Positions 1 to 10,524 of a stretch of DNA of 64,000 nucleotides are shown here, piece by piece. The notes beneath the pieces are model-generated. The model made no database searches and was not told where the DNA came from. It saw only the letters and a list, made by a program, of their open reading frames with translations. Position numbers and translations under genes: made by a program. The stretch's first letter is position 1. Each line of letters begins with the position of its first letter. Source of the DNA: Diphasiastrum complanatum (taxonomy: Eukaryota; Streptophyta; Lycopodiopsida; Lycopodiales; Lycopodiaceae); the NCBI GenBank assembly GCA_029204225.1, contig CM055110.1:39125515-39189514 (forward strand), given 5' to 3'.

Positions 1-73
1 TTCTTTTGAAGAATCTAAAGAATCTTTGTTAGGGGGACCTCCAAGTACACTTTCGTTTGTTTTATATCTTCTA

Positions 74-544
74 TGAGAGATTTCAGCAAGTTTAGTCATA
101 TTTTAGTAAATTATCAATTGAGGCCAAAACTCATTTTAGACTTAAAGATAAACTTTTTGAAGTTATATTAGTTTAAAATAAACTCAATGAACTCTTTTTG
201 AAAGTGTGGGAAAGTTGGTAGTCGAGTTTGAGAGAGATTCAAATTTGAACTTTGGGTACATTGAATCTAGTCCCAAAATTGTAGGGCTTTTCATATTGGA
301 GGAAAAGCCAAGTGGCAAAGTAGGATTTAGACCTACTATATATTGTTGTAACTTGTGGAGAAAAGGATCTTCTCTCTTCTCTCTCTCATTTCATCATTAT
401 ACATGGTTCTCTTTGGGTTCTACTACTCATTGGTGCACTCTCATGATGTTATCTTGCAATTCTCTTTGGGTTCTACTACTCACATGATGTTATCTTGCAA
501 TTCTATGTGTAGAGTGATCATTTATTGCTATTTTCAGTTCCACA
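74..544 (+). mobile_element. LTR of a copia family, second copy at 25671-26074
   Basis: This stretch matches 25671-26074 along most of its length, including the shared blocks TTTTTGAAAGTGTGGGAAAG, ACATTGAATCTAGTC and TAGTAGGGCTTTT-like text. It runs from TGAGAGATTTC to TTCCACA, so it has TG/CA ends. The 25.7 kb copy lies directly downstream of a plus-strand copia, so this one is also in plus sense. Tandem echoes of TTCTCTTTGGGTTCTACTACTC near 410-480 are absent from the other copy. No coding region of its own element is visible: it abuts an opposite-strand integrase fragment, so it is a solo LTR or the edge of an element lying outside the window. Confidence 0.7.
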
Positions 545-565
545 CGTGTGAAATACAATAGGGTA

Positions 566-1345
566 CTGTAATTTGATTGTTAGTTTCATCAAAGATGACA
601 TCTCTAGAATGAGAACTTTTCTTGTTGAAGGGATACTTTGTAAGCCTTGCTTACTTCACTATAGCCAACACACACACCCTTCTTTGATGAAGGACCTTCT
701 TTAGTTCTATCATCAAGAGTGATGTTGACAAAACAAGTACAACCAGAGATTTTACAATGCTTGACACTTGGCCTTGTACCATAAAGGACCTCGAGGGAGT
801 CTTACCATTCAAAAAAACACTTGTCTACCTGTTAAAAAAATAGTTATCACATGCTAAAGCTTCCCCCCAAAAGGACTTAGCAAGATTAGCATGTAGTCTC
901 ATTGCCTTGGCACATTCACAAAGGGTTCTATTCTTCCTCTTTGCCACTCCATTTTGTTGTCGAGTCCTAGGACTAGAAAACTCCCACTTAATCCCATGTG
1001 TTATTCAAAAATCTTTGAACTTATTTGACATATATTCCCCTAAATTATCTGATCTCAAGCATTTGATCTTTGTATTGAATTGATTTTTCACTTCATTCTT
1101 AAACTTGACAAATGCAGCAAACACTTCATCCTTGGTTTTAAGAAGATAGACCCAAGTATACCTACTAAAGTCATCAATGACAATTGCATACATCTTTCCT
1201 CCACCATTGCTAGTTGTACTAAAATAATGAAGATTTGAATGCACAAGCTAAGGAACTTCTTCAGATCTAGAAGTAGATCTAGAACAAACAAGTCTATGGA
1301 GATTTGGACAAGGCACATGCTCTTTCTTTGCCATTACCTCCATTA
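566..1345 (-). pseudogene. Ty1/copia integrase fragment
   Basis: Reading the minus strand from 1345 down, one sees the pre-integrase/integrase boundary (KKEHV, CSRST), then the rve core with IDDFSRYTWVYLL, KTKDEVF, LRSDN and GEYMS, then TPQQNGV-type residues (here RTRQQNGVAKRKNRTLCE) and the C-terminal GCTCFV and GYSE blocks. It ends near SRDV. Stops occur near 1248 and in the C-terminal part, so it is dead. It stops at about 1350, where a plus-strand ParB-like exon begins. A related minus-strand piece lies at 8450-8640 on the far side of that locus. The family assignment is secure; that both pieces come from one insertion is not. Confidence 0.85.
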
Positions 1346-1349
1346 CTTG

Positions 1350-1796
1350 GAGGAAAAGGCAGCATTTGTGCTATCTTTGTACAACACCGGTGGAGTCCCA
1401 ATACAAATGATGAAATCAAAAATTCTTGGAATTCAATATGGCTTGAAATAAATGATCAGTTTGAGATTGATTTAGCAAGCAATTTAGACTGGGGAGAACT
1501 ATCAGAAAAAATGTTTCTATGCTGGGATGGCAATCATAGAACCCAAGCTTGGATGGAAGATGTAAGAGAGCTTTATCGCTCTGACAAGAAACAACACATA
1601 CCCGTTAAGGCATCTTTCAAAACAATATCTCCTGCAGATTCAATACCTTTTTTGCGAGCTCTCAATAGGATCAATAGGTTTTACTTTACTTTTGTTTATA
1701 TAACGTTTGGAAATCTACATCTTTATGTTGTGCACTAAAGTTGATGATCTACAGTTGTAATCACTCTTGCAATTCTTTTTGTGTAGATTGAATGAG
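1350..1796 (+). pseudogene. Decayed gene, exons with ParB-like DGNHR motif (unrecognised protein)
   Basis: An open frame runs from about 1350 (entered from a copia-derived start at 1304) to 1677. It has the motif CWDGNHRTQAW near residue 85-95 of the frame, flanked by GELSEKMFL and MEDVRELYRS. The D-G-x-H-R pattern resembles the box II region of ParB/Srx-type domains, but this is inference from one motif. At 1677/1678 AG|GT can be an intron donor. TTTTTGTGTAG ends at 1787 and would join in frame to a short exon (LNEE) that is cut by the copia LTR at about 1797. Reading resumes at 7185 beyond that element. The N-terminus and function are unknown. It could be a host gene or part of a mobile element. 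Confidence 0.5.
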
Positions 1797-1940
1797 GAGG
1801 TGTGTTTATGATTTGCGATTGATTTGTGAATCGTTCGTGCTTCGAGTCAAAGACATGTTGAATGTCGCGAATTGTTCTCATTTGACCTTCGTGTCTTGTT
1901 TGTGCTGCGACAAAGTTGCATAAGTTCACCATTTCTGACA
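1797..1940 (-). repeat. Truncated 3' LTR of the nested copia
   Basis: Bases 1797-1940 match 7041-7184 closely, from AGGTGTGTTTA through GACATGTTGA to ACCATTTCTGACA. The remaining 640 bases of the full LTR are missing on the outer side, directly against the exon at 1788-1796. Because the outer end is lost, no target-site duplication can be read. Confidence 0.85.
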
Positions 1941-1954
1941 CTCCCTCTTGAACC
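1941..1954 (-). other. Polypurine tract of the nested copia
   Basis: On the minus strand GGTTCAAGAGGGAG runs directly into TGTCAGAAATGG, the LTR start. It sits where plus-strand DNA priming is expected, between the RNase H end and the 3' LTR. Confidence 0.75.
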
Positions 1955-3242
1955 TTGCAACTTTGTTCGTTCAATCCAATTGCCTCTCTTTGCTTGGTAA
2001 AGAGTGGTTTGTCGAGCGGTTTCATGAGGAGATCTGCAATCATACTTTCTGATTTTATGAACTGGACTTGGAGCTCTCCTCTCGAGATCAAATCTTGAAT
2101 GTGATGGTACTTAAGAGGAATGTGCTTCGTCTTTGAATGGAAAACAGGATCCTAGGACAGATAGATGGCACTCTGGGAGTCCATCATCATCGTGCTTGGC
2201 CCCTCTTGTGGTATCCCGATTGCTTCCAACATCATCCGCAACCACACTACCTCATTCGCCACTTTTGAGGCTGCGACATACTCAGCTTCGCAAGAGGATT
2301 GAGCTACCAGGGTTTGCTTTTTGCATATCCAGCTGATTACAGCTTCGCACGCTATTGTACATCCGCCAATAATGGACTTGATGTCATCCTTGCAGCTCAT
2401 CCAGCTCGCATCATTGTAGTGATGCAGCTCGAATCCTTTCTCCTCGTTTCTAGCTCTGTAGGTTAATCCAATATTCTAGGTACCCTTGAGATACTGTAGG
2501 ATTCGTTTGGCCATTTGCCAATGTGCTAGACCAGGATTGGAACAGAATTGGCTCAATGCGTAAACAGAGAAGACTAGATCCGGTCTGGTACAAATTGTCA
2601 AGTACATCAGACTCCCAATTAAGTTCTAGTAGGGTATACCTGTCATCTTCTGTTCTTCCTCTTCTATTTTTGGGCAATTCTGTTTCATGAGCTTGGCTCC
2701 AACTATCATTGGTGTGGCTTTTTCTTTGTAGTCCATCATGTGGTACTACTTCAGCACTTTTCTGGTGTATTTTGACTAACTCAAATGCATTTCGCCATTT
2801 GTTCGATCACTTCTAATCTCCAGTCCTAGGCATTTTGTTGCTTCTCCAAGATCTGTGATCTCGTAGCTTTCAGAAATCTGACTCTTCGTGTCTTTGATCA
2901 ACATCAAAGAATTTTCTATCATCAACGAATCATCCACATGAATGGTCAGTATCACAAAATCCTTTCCTACTCTTTTGATGTAGACATTACAGTCTGGTTG
3001 AGTAGGGTTGAAGTCTAGAGATTTCATAAGACCATCAAGCTTTTTGTACCAGGCCCATGATGCCTGTTTTAGATCGTAGATGCATCTCTGCAATCAACAG
3101 ACATATTGTTTGTTGTCGAGGTCTTCATAGCCTTCAGGTTGCTTCACGAAGATTTTATCCTCTAGATCTCCATGGAGAAAGGCTGTTTTCACGTCAATCT
3201 GGTGACTTTCTAGATTGTACTGTGTGGCGTATGCAAGCATTA
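1955..3242 (-). pseudogene. Copia RNase H and reverse transcriptase C-terminal part
   Basis: The minus strand shows the copia RNase H (SCEAEYVAAS near 2290, MMDSQSAIYL near 2165) and its tail (KTKHIPLKYHHI, then MKPL-D-KPLF near 2015). Upstream lie RT blocks DLKQASWAWYKKLD (about 3070), ILTIHVDDSLMI (YVDD-type site, here HVDD, near 2945), YLGLEI-like CLGLEIRSD, and further upstream HQIDVKTAFLHGD-type sequence near 3185. Several frameshifts break it (for example 2400-2450 and 2700-2780). The RT N-terminus continues at 3610-3835 after a MITE. Confidence 0.88.
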
Positions 3243-3609
3243 GAGGAGTTTTGAGTTCCAAAAAGACCCCTTAAAAATTTGTGCAAGATGTCTTTTTTAT
3301 TATTAAAATAATATAACACTAATACATTTGACTTGCCATAATTTTTTAATCGTAGCTCAAAAGTAGTCATCTAACATATCATTGGAAAGCTCTTGTTGAG
3401 TGCTTTTCAATGCACTAAACTTCGCTAAATTCGAACTTACCACTAAAAAGTTATGCCATTTTTAGTATGGAATTGAAATGTGGACTCAAAAAGTTACGTT
3501 ACGTAGATTTCAAATTTGAGTGTTTTGATTGGTCCATGTGTAAGAAAAATTTGAGAAAACTAATAAAACAAATCTTTACAAAGGGTCTTTTTTGGATTTA
3601 GAACTCCTC
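3243..3609. mobile_element. MITE copy 1, inserted in copia RT
   Basis: A 367-bp element with imperfect terminal inverted repeats of about 27 bp: left GAGGAGTTTTGAGTTCCAAA, right the reverse complement of GAGGAGTTCTAAATCCAAAA. A second copy, inverted, lies at 36808-37175. Both copies are flanked by TA, which fits a Tc1/mariner (Stowaway-like) TA target duplication. It interrupts the copia RT between the MTSIRLL and LMLAYA parts, so it inserted after the copia. It has no coding capacity. Confidence 0.85.
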
Positions 3610-4030
3610 TAATGGAGTAGCCTTATGCTTGTCATCTTCACCATGGGCAAATATGTGTCAAAATAGTCGACACCATATCTTTGCGTGTAGCCCTTTGCAA
3701 CAAGCCAATAGTGCCATGTGATTTTAGCTTTTTCTTGTACACCCACTTGCAATCAACTATTTTTCTATTTTCTGGCAGTGGCTCTAATGTCCATGCCTTG
3801 TTTTGCCTCATCAACTCGATCTCCTCTGACATTGCCTACTTCCAGAATTCTCCCTCTGGACTCTGGATAGCTTCTTGGTATGTTGCTGGCTCTTCTATGA
3901 AGCTGCAGTACTCAAACTGTGTGTCTTCGCTCCATTGAAGATTGTCAAAATAGCAGTCTGGAGGTCTTCTTTGTCTTGTTGACCTTCGAGATTTGTTTCG
4001 CACTGTTCGAAAATTTTTCTTGTTCATGGG
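3610..4030 (-). pseudogene. Copia RT N-terminus and integrase-RT linker
   Basis: Minus-strand residues include [28 protein letters not shown] and EEPATYQEA, the usual start of copia RT. Before them is a basic linker. It continues into the integrase at 4024 with a frame change. The normal 'fkaRLVakGf' block is replaced by frameshifted sequence, so this part is also damaged. Confidence 0.85.
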
Positions 4031-5165
4031 GTCTCTGCTTTCTGCTGCTCTGGAATCTGGGGCTCTGCATTCTGATTTGATGTATGTCCTCGATCTCCCT
4101 CTTGAATAGGCAGCAGTGTGAAGATCTCATGGCCTCTTTCGTCTTTCAGTCCAGGGAATGTGGACTCGTCGAACTTCACATCTCTGCTTGAAACAACCTT
4201 CTTCATGGTTGGATCGTAGAATCTGTACACATGTGTTCCGTTCAAGTAGCCGACCATGATTGTTTGCTCGGATTTGTCATCGAGCTTGTTTCTCTTTTCC
4301 TTTGGAATGTGCTTGTATGGTGCACATCCAAACACTCGTATGTATGACAGATCAGGCTTTCTACCTGTCCACATTTCATATGGTGTTTTGTTCTCCAACA
4401 TTGTCGTTGTAGATCTATTTTGCAGGTGTACAACTGCAGCTATTGCCTCGACCCAGAAATGACCTGGCAATTGAGCTCGTGCCATCATGCATCTGGCTCC
4501 TTCGACTAGCATTCTGTTTCTTCTTTCTGCCACACCGTTGTATTCCGGTGTGTATGCAGGAGTGAACTGGTGTTTGATCCCCTATTTTTCGCAGAATCTT
4601 GAGGATTCTGTGCTTTTGTATTCACCTCCATTGTCAGATCTAAGGATCTGTATCTTTTTGAGGTGTGTCGCTTTGCGAATGCCACAAACTTCTTGAAAGA
4701 ATCGAATACATCGGATTTTTTCTTCAAGTAGTAGATCGTGGTCATTCGACTGTAATCATCTATGAACATTAGAAAATATCTCGAACCTGAGAGCGAATTT
4801 GTTTTCATCGGTCTACACACATCAGAGTGGACCAGCTCAAGAACTTCTTTGGCTCTTCTTCCCTCGTGTGTGAATGGATTCTAATGTTGCTTTCCTTTTT
4901 GACAAGCTTCACAGAACTCAGTCTCTGGCCTTGAAATCTTGAGACCTGTGACAATGTCCTTTTGGCTCATGTCATACAGGCTCTGCATGTTCAGATGATA
5001 CATTCTTCTATGCCAGAGCTGATCTTTGTTTTCTAAAGCATTTAATATGCTTTTAGAGTTTCTGATTATTTTGGCCTGGTAGTGATTTCCTTCTGTTCAT
5101 CCAACCGTCAGCAACTTGTTTGTCGTCTTCTCGATCATACGACAAGTGTTGCCGTCGAACAAAAC
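4024..5165 (-). pseudogene. Copia integrase with pre-integrase zinc region
   Basis: On the minus strand from about 5165 come the pre-integrase region (LWHRRMYHLNMQSLY-like near 5000, the expected HHCC zone), then MFIDDYSRMTTIYYLK (first catalytic Asp region), SDNGGEY-like sequence near 4630 that is frameshifted, TPAYTPEYNGVAERRNRML near 4530, then the C-terminal ENKTPYEMW, RVFGCAPYKHIP and RDVKFDEST blocks. The integrase C-terminal 170 residues are open; the core has frameshifts near 4600 and 4870. It catalyses cDNA insertion in intact relatives. Confidence 0.87.
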
Positions 5166-6310
5166 TCAAATGCCTAGATCTGCCATCCCGGAGATAGATA
5201 GCATATCCTTTTTTATTGAGGGCACATAGAGTGCTCCTGGCAGTTCTGCTTGGCCTAACAATGTTCGTAGCTGTAGAGAGTCGATGCCTTTGACATCGTG
5301 TCTACTGCCATCACTTAGAATCATTGCTATGTCATTTTCGAGTTTGTGAAAGTTGATCAAGATCTTCTTGTTGCAGGTTATGTGAGATGTTGCTCCTGAA
5401 TCAATGACTACAGCATAGTCATGTTCAGAGTAGCTTGTCGAAGCTTCATCGAGTATCGTGAAAGCTTTGTCACCTCTTTCAGCATCCTTTGATGACTCTG
5501 CAACGTTTGTCTTTTCAGCTTTGTTTTTTCTTTTTGGGTTGAATCTGCAGTCGTATGCAGAATGCCCTTTCTTCTTGCAGTGCATGCAAGGTATTGCTGG
5601 ATTGAACCAGCATTTGTTGGCCGTATGGCCTGGTTTGTGGTAGTGATCATAGGAAGAAGATTGCTGATTCGAGGACTTGGTCTTCTCAAATCTTGGTTTG
5701 TTTTTGTTCTTCTTCTTTCCTTTCGTGAAGAGAGCCTTCTCTTGATCACTGCTTCCCTCTCCTTCATCTCTCATCAGTCTCTCATCAGCGACAAGACTGA
5801 CTGCTTTGTCAAATATCATATCTGGTAGACTCAGTATGAGCATTCTCAGCGGCTGATAGGACGTCGGTAGAGATTTCATGAAGTACATCAGCTATTGTGG
5901 TGCTAGGATCTGGTGCTCTTGTCTTGATGTAGTGAGTTGAGCAAAGATCATTCTGATCTTCTCAACGTGTTGATCTAACTGTTTTCCATCCCACCGTATG
6001 GATTGCAGCTGATTGTGAAGGTGCATGACTGAAGCTGCAGTCTTCACTTCATACTTCTGCTTTAATCTTTCCCATGCTGCATGGCTGCTTTCGTAGTCTT
6101 CAATCTGCATGAGTAGATCTTCATTTATGGACAAAATGACGATCGCCATTGCGCGCTCATCCTTTTTGATCCATTCAGCTCTCCTCGGGTCTCCCTCTAG
6201 AGGTTGCACCTCTGAGAGCTCGGTCACCAACCAAATGCCTTCGCCCTTCAGGAGTGTTTTGATTTTGAATTTCCAGATTCTGTAATTTGCACCATCAAGA
6301 CTGATTGCTA
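5166..6310 (-). pseudogene. Copia gag and aspartic protease
   Basis: The gag N-terminus (DERAMAIVILSINEDLLMQI, then HAAWERLKQKYE) is at 6230-5892. After a frame break, 5888-5166 continues with a basic region and two clustered zinc motifs (CWFNPAIPCMHCKKKGHSAYDC; the second is a standard C-x2-C-x4-H-x4-C). Next is the protease with VIDSGATSHIT near 5400. The 240-residue C-terminal frame is uninterrupted. The start of gag near 6310 is degenerate. Confidence 0.88.
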
Positions 6311-6387
6311 CTCTGGTCTAGATTGTCATAGCCATATTGTATTGTCTGGAAGAATCACTGCTGGAATATCAGTAGTGATAACCTGCA

Positions 6388-6400
6388 GGCTCTGATACTA
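6388..6400 (-). other. Primer binding site, tRNA-iMet type
   Basis: The minus strand reads TAGTATCAGAGCC directly after the LTR end, matching the usual plant copia TGGTATCAGAGCC with one change. It fixes the element orientation and the inner LTR boundary at 6401. Confidence 0.88.
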
Positions 6401-7184
6401 TGTCGCGGAAGCTTTTTCTTTCTTGTGTTTTGTGTTCGTCCTCTTTCTTCTGATTCACGAACAATTTTATGTCTTCGATTTTTCTTTTTGTGCGGAAGCT
6501 CTTATGGGATCCCAGACACTCGACTATGCATCACAGAATATGTTTTATCCTAGCAATCAAGAGACACAGCAAAAGACGAAGAGATACACAAAATAGAGTG
6601 ATTATATTGTCAGTTTTGGTTTTAGAGCAAGATCGTCAGTGTCTTGCTCATTGGCGGATTGACTCTCTACTCTTTCGTTGTGTTCTGCTCGTTGGCAGAC
6701 TTTCATGCATAACTATGGTATTTTTGCTTTCTTGCTCTATTCGCTAAGTCTCTCTCTGTTTCTTACAGATCTCTGTATTCACTATCTCTCCACTTACAGT
6801 TATGATCCAGAGAGGATCGTTTATACCTCCACCATGTGGAGTTTACAAGATAGCTAAACGTAGAATCACAAGACTAGTTAATGCTAATCAACTAGCTAGT
6901 TAGTCTCCATCGTTGCTATTCGTTTCAGCTAGGCATGAAGCCCGTTGAGCTGCCAGCTGGTAGCGCGAAGGATTTCTCTTCGTTTGTTTCGTTCTTTTTG
7001 TAGTCTTTGTTCTGCGCCCCTTTTGCGGTTTGCAGTCCTGGAGGTGTGTTTACGATTCGCGATTGATTCGCGAATCATTCGTGCTTCAAGTCAAAGACAT
7101 GTTGACTGTCGCAAATTGTTCTCATTCGACCTTCGTGTCTTGTTCGTGCTGCGACAAAGTTGTAGGAGTTCACCATTTCTGACA
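6401..7184 (-). repeat. 5' LTR of the nested copia
   Basis: A 784-bp LTR with perfect TGTC/GACA ends, adjacent to the primer site. Its outer 144 bp are repeated at 1797-1940. Beyond 7184 the sequence switches to an open exon frame. Confidence 0.88.
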
Positions 7185-7336
7185 AGTTGGGGGAAAGTGA
7201 GGCATCATATTTTGAAAGTAAATTTTTTGCAATTGAGTTAGAGCAGATTCGTAAGATAAGAGCTCTTGAGTTGAAGAAAGGTGATTTGCCTTGGTATCCA
7301 CTCACCAGATATATGCTGGCAAGAGTTGTATACAAT
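7185..7336 (+). pseudogene. Exon continuing the ParB-like gene, after the copia
   Basis: From the LTR edge an open frame reads LGESEASYFESK, IELEQIRKIRALELKKG and PWYPLTRYMLARVVYN. It ends at a good donor (AAT|GTGAGT at 7337). The phase agrees with the short exon cut at 1796, which is why I take these as one gene split by the copia. The protein is not recognised. The remainder of the intron to about 7460 has no coding signal. Confidence 0.5.
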
Positions 7337-7466
7337 GTGAGTACTCTAGATTACTATGTCCTTTGATTCTATCTACTTAAAAGAATTTATGAGTTTTGTT
7401 TGACAAGTATTTATATGTTCACTGCTATAGACCATAGCTTGTGTTGTTTTCTAAATATATTTTTTG

Positions 7467-8445
7467 ATGCTGGTTGTGAACATGTGCCAAAGAATGAGAT
7501 ACATCGAGAGCTTGAGGAATTAATTTAGAATAAAGCAGCAGCAAATGGTGACGTGAAGCAAAGGTTTGAAGTTTGCTATGTGATTGCTTTAGTGATATGG
7601 TTTGTTGATTAACAGCAGAGATAGAGTGCCTAGTCGAGCTCTACAGCTCGAATGATGGGGGCTGTGGTTCTACCTTGAATCCTAGCATTTGGATGCTAGA
7701 GTTGGGTGACACTCCTGATGTTGTCTATAAGGCGCATTCAGCAGGGGATGTCTACTGTCATCGAGTCTCTCTAGGAACAAGCGTGGGAGGACTCGTTCAT
7801 CATGTCTCCATAAAATTAAATTGATGGATCAGCAGTAGAGTCGATCCATGTGAAGTACCGATGTGGTCCAACATAGAAGTAGATATTCATGTTGGCCACT
7901 TGAATCACCATTACCATATTAAAGGGAACAACATTTACGTATTGGGGTCGAATGTATATGATCATGCCTAGTGAACACTTTCCTGAAGCTGGTTTGGGAC
8001 TTTTTGCTTTGAGTAGTATTGAGGTCCGTCTAAATAGTGTTGTGACATTGATGCCATATGTAGGACCTCAATACATTGGGCTGATTGGCATGCTTTGTGT
8101 CATCACCAATGGGAGATGCAAGTGTATAGTTTGAATTCAAATGCCTGTTCTTTAGAGGAGCAATGCATGCAAGGATGAAAGATCTCAAGGGCAAATCCTA
8201 CATACATTGATGGACGTCCAGATGTGCATGAAAACATTTTGCATACATAAATACTTCCATTGGCCACCCTTTATTGACAAATTGTGATTTTGACACCAAT
8301 GGAAAAGAAGAATATTTTACTAGGAATGCAAAGGGCACATATGTAATGGTCTGTGCCACCATATCTATCAAGGTTTTTGGGGAGAAATTGTTCATCAAGT
8401 ATAGTTTCAACCGTCTTTTGCCCAAATGTTTGCAAAAGACAATCA
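7467..8445 (+). pseudogene. SET-domain-like pseudogene segment
   Basis: Reading frames in three phases give a SET-like series. There is an exon-like piece (VPKNEIHRELEEL, one TAG), and then, after AACAGCAG at 7611-7618, IECLVELYSSNDGG and SVGGLVHHVSIKL. The piece at 7952-8080 has EAGLGLFAL followed by VVTLMPYVG, like the SET N-terminal GxGLFA..I..G..V..Y.G pattern. At 8245-8420, INTSIGHPLLTNC and IKVFGEKLFIKY resemble the C-terminal NHS and GEEL-x-x-DY regions. SET proteins methylate lysines. Here at least four stops and frameshifts make it dead. That it belongs to the same gene as the ParB-like exons is inferred only from strand and proximity. Confidence 0.5.
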
Positions 8446-8449
8446 ATCA

Positions 8450-8640
8450 AATGTGAATATATAAGCTGAAAAACTTCATCAGATCTAGAATAAGCAAGTC
8501 TATGAGATTTGGACAATGCACAATGTTCACAAAATGTATTATTTGCAACAAGACTTTTAGGAAGACCAAGAACATGCTCTTTCTTTGCAATTACCTCCAA
8601 AGATTTGAAGTTGGGATGGCCCAAACGATTGATGCAAAGG
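8450..8640 (-). pseudogene. Copia pre-integrase (HHCC) fragment
   Basis: The minus strand reads GHPNFKSLEVIAKK, GLPKSL and CEHCALSKSHRL, the copia GAG-pre-integrase zinc region. It is cut at 8450 by the SET-like locus and at about 8640 by unrelated sequence. The 1245-1345 fragment overlaps it (AKKEHV, CSRS) with a deletion of about 65 bp, so the two are separate copies of one family rather than two halves of one element. Confidence 0.8.
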
Positions 8641-8649
8641 AAGTTGGAT

Positions 8650-9985
8650 CATCACACATCAGTCACCTCCATTCAGTCTAATCCCATTGAGACTGAGTTT
8701 ATTTTTCAGAGATTTCTAACCAAACCGACAATTCCCAGGTGGAAGATGATGTGCATCCTCTCCAAGACGAACAAACAATAGATCTTTGAACAGCATTCCA
8801 CCGATTTGCCACTATATCCATGTCCTTCCTCCATGCTTGATGATGATCTTTAATTTGAATGTACCACTTGCATGAAGATGGATGCACCATGATGAAAATC
8901 AAAGGCTTCCATGCCTCATAAAGTTCATAAAGATCATAGAGATCAAGATCAAAAGATGAGCAAAAGTGTTGATTATCAAGATTAAGCATTCTAGCTTGAC
9001 TAGTTCACATACTCTGAATTTTATCCATAATAAATCTAATCTTGAAATCAAATTCTATCGTGGTCTTCTTGAGGCTAAATACTTTCTCAAGGATGTTAAT
9101 TTCCTCTTTGGATGCTTCACTTAATCTCAAGAGAAGTTTACAAAATGCCTCAAACCATGTAAAAACATGATTTTTCAAACTATGAGCAACAAGCTCATTC
9201 TTGCTCTTACTAGATCCAAGAGCATACACTTGATGACTCAAGCACTTGCTTTCTAAGTAATTTGGAAACTTATCTAAGCCATGAATGACAAGTAATATGT
9301 CCATACTAGAGGCATGATACAAGACAAGCATTACCTCACTCCAACTATGAGATGTAGAAACATCATAAAAGCAAGATGATACATCAAGTAATGAAAGAGA
9401 AGCATGACAGAATATGTTGAAGCTAGTACCACCTGAAACTTGCCTCTTTTTACCATAAAAGATGAGCCATAAAGACTTGGCCATCCATCTTGAAGATCCC
9501 CTTGAAACCATGTGTTGAGAAGACTCCTCCTCAAGCCTTGGCAAATCTCCATCATACACTTGGAATTTTGGTAGATTTGAGAATCCTACCATCATCCTCT
9601 TGATTGAAATTGGATTCTCCTTACTCCTTATGTGCAAAGGAATATTGGCAAAGAAAATGGATCTAATGATCCCCAAAGTATCAACTATTACAATCTTCAT
9701 ATCAAGTACTTTTGATAAGAGGTACCTCCAATTGAGGTCTTCAAGCAAGAAGCACATGAAATAGCACTATCTTTGCTTCTACATGATGAAATGAAATCAT
9801 CCAAATGAACAAGATAAGATAATTGATGAGAAGTAGGCCTCCTTGGCAATAACTCTCCATGTGCTTTTGCCAAAGCACTATCTTCATGAGCTTCACCATC
9901 TTGGAATATAGATTGAGGTAGATCACTTGCCTCCTCCTTGAGATGATCCAAGCTCCTCTTGGCCACACTTTCACAAGGATTAGCA
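8650..9985 (-). CDS. Unrecognised ORFs inside a copia, between gag and pre-integrase
   Basis: Where a copia should carry protease, the minus strand instead has a 250-residue open frame (9757-9005) with FSNLPKFQVYDGDL, YALGSSKSKNELVAHS and RLSEASKEEINILEKVFSLKK. A second, 96-residue frame lies at 8989-8699. No DSG protease motif is present and I do not recognise the proteins. The 9757 frame overlaps the gag frame (10524-9697). It could be captured host sequence or a long degenerate spacer. Composition is similar to the flanks. Confidence 0.35.
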
Positions 9986-10524
9986 TCAATTTTGAAAAGC
10001 TTACCACAACTAGTCCCTTTTGCTACCTTGTCATCATTTTTCTTCTTGAAACAATTAGAAGCAAAATGCATGTTCTTACCACAAAAGAAGCACTTCTTGT
10101 TGGATTTGCAACTTGTTGATGTTTGTGATGACTCTTCATCACTCTCCTCCTTTGACTTGTCCTTCATAAAATGTTGATGTTTCTTTTTTCTTCTTGGCTT
10201 GTCCTTTGTGAAGTATGCTTTCACCTTTCCACTATAGATGGATTCCAATGTGTCCCAAGCCTCCTTGGATGTGGTACATGAGCCAATATCACACAACAAT
10301 TCATTTGAAACATTTTTCTTTATGATATGTAGAGCTATCCTAGCTCTCTTTTTGTACTTTTGGACCCCTTGGAGCTCTTGAGGATCCTCCTCAAGTCCTA
10401 GCACAATCTTCATCACATCTTGGAGTACCAAAATGGACTCCATTCTAGCCTTCCAAATAGAATAGTTGGAGGAAGGAACCCATAGATGCCATGTAATAGT
10501 GAAGACTCCTTGTAATTTAGACAA
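9986..10524 (-). pseudogene. Copia gag with zinc knuckle
   Basis: Starting at ATG 10524, the protein has the UBN2-type gag fold signature: NYSIWKARMESIL, IALHIIKKNVSNELL and SKEAWDTLESIY. A deletion then brings in a Lys-rich stretch and the knuckle CFFCGKNMHFASNC (C-x2-C-x4-H-x4-C, near 10080). The normal middle of gag (about 100 residues) is missing. After the knuckle the frame runs on into non-gag sequence (HLKEEASDLPQSIFQD) down to 9697. Confidence 0.82.

Larger units (their letters stand above)
1797..7184 (-). mobile_element. Ty1/copia retrotransposon, nearly complete, nested in a gene
   Basis: Element order on the minus strand is LTR (7184-6401), tRNA-iMet primer site (6400-6388), gag with two zinc knuckles, protease, integrase, RT/RNase H, polypurine tract (1954-1941) and a 3' LTR remnant (1940-1797). 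This is the copia domain order, with integrase before RT. LTR ends are TGTC/GACA. The 3' LTR keeps only about 144 of 784 bases. The left junction falls after an exon frame and the right junction lies before the same frame resumes, so the insertion split a gene. Stops, frameshifts and an inserted MITE show it is no longer autonomous. Confidence 0.9.

Noticed and set aside
5408-5767. 119-residue minus-strand basic frame
   Set aside because: Alternative frame of the copia gag zinc-knuckle region.
566-8640. One copia cleanly interrupted by the ParB/SET locus
   Set aside because: The flanking copia pieces overlap in the pre-integrase region and differ by a 65-bp deletion, so they are two copies rather than two halves.
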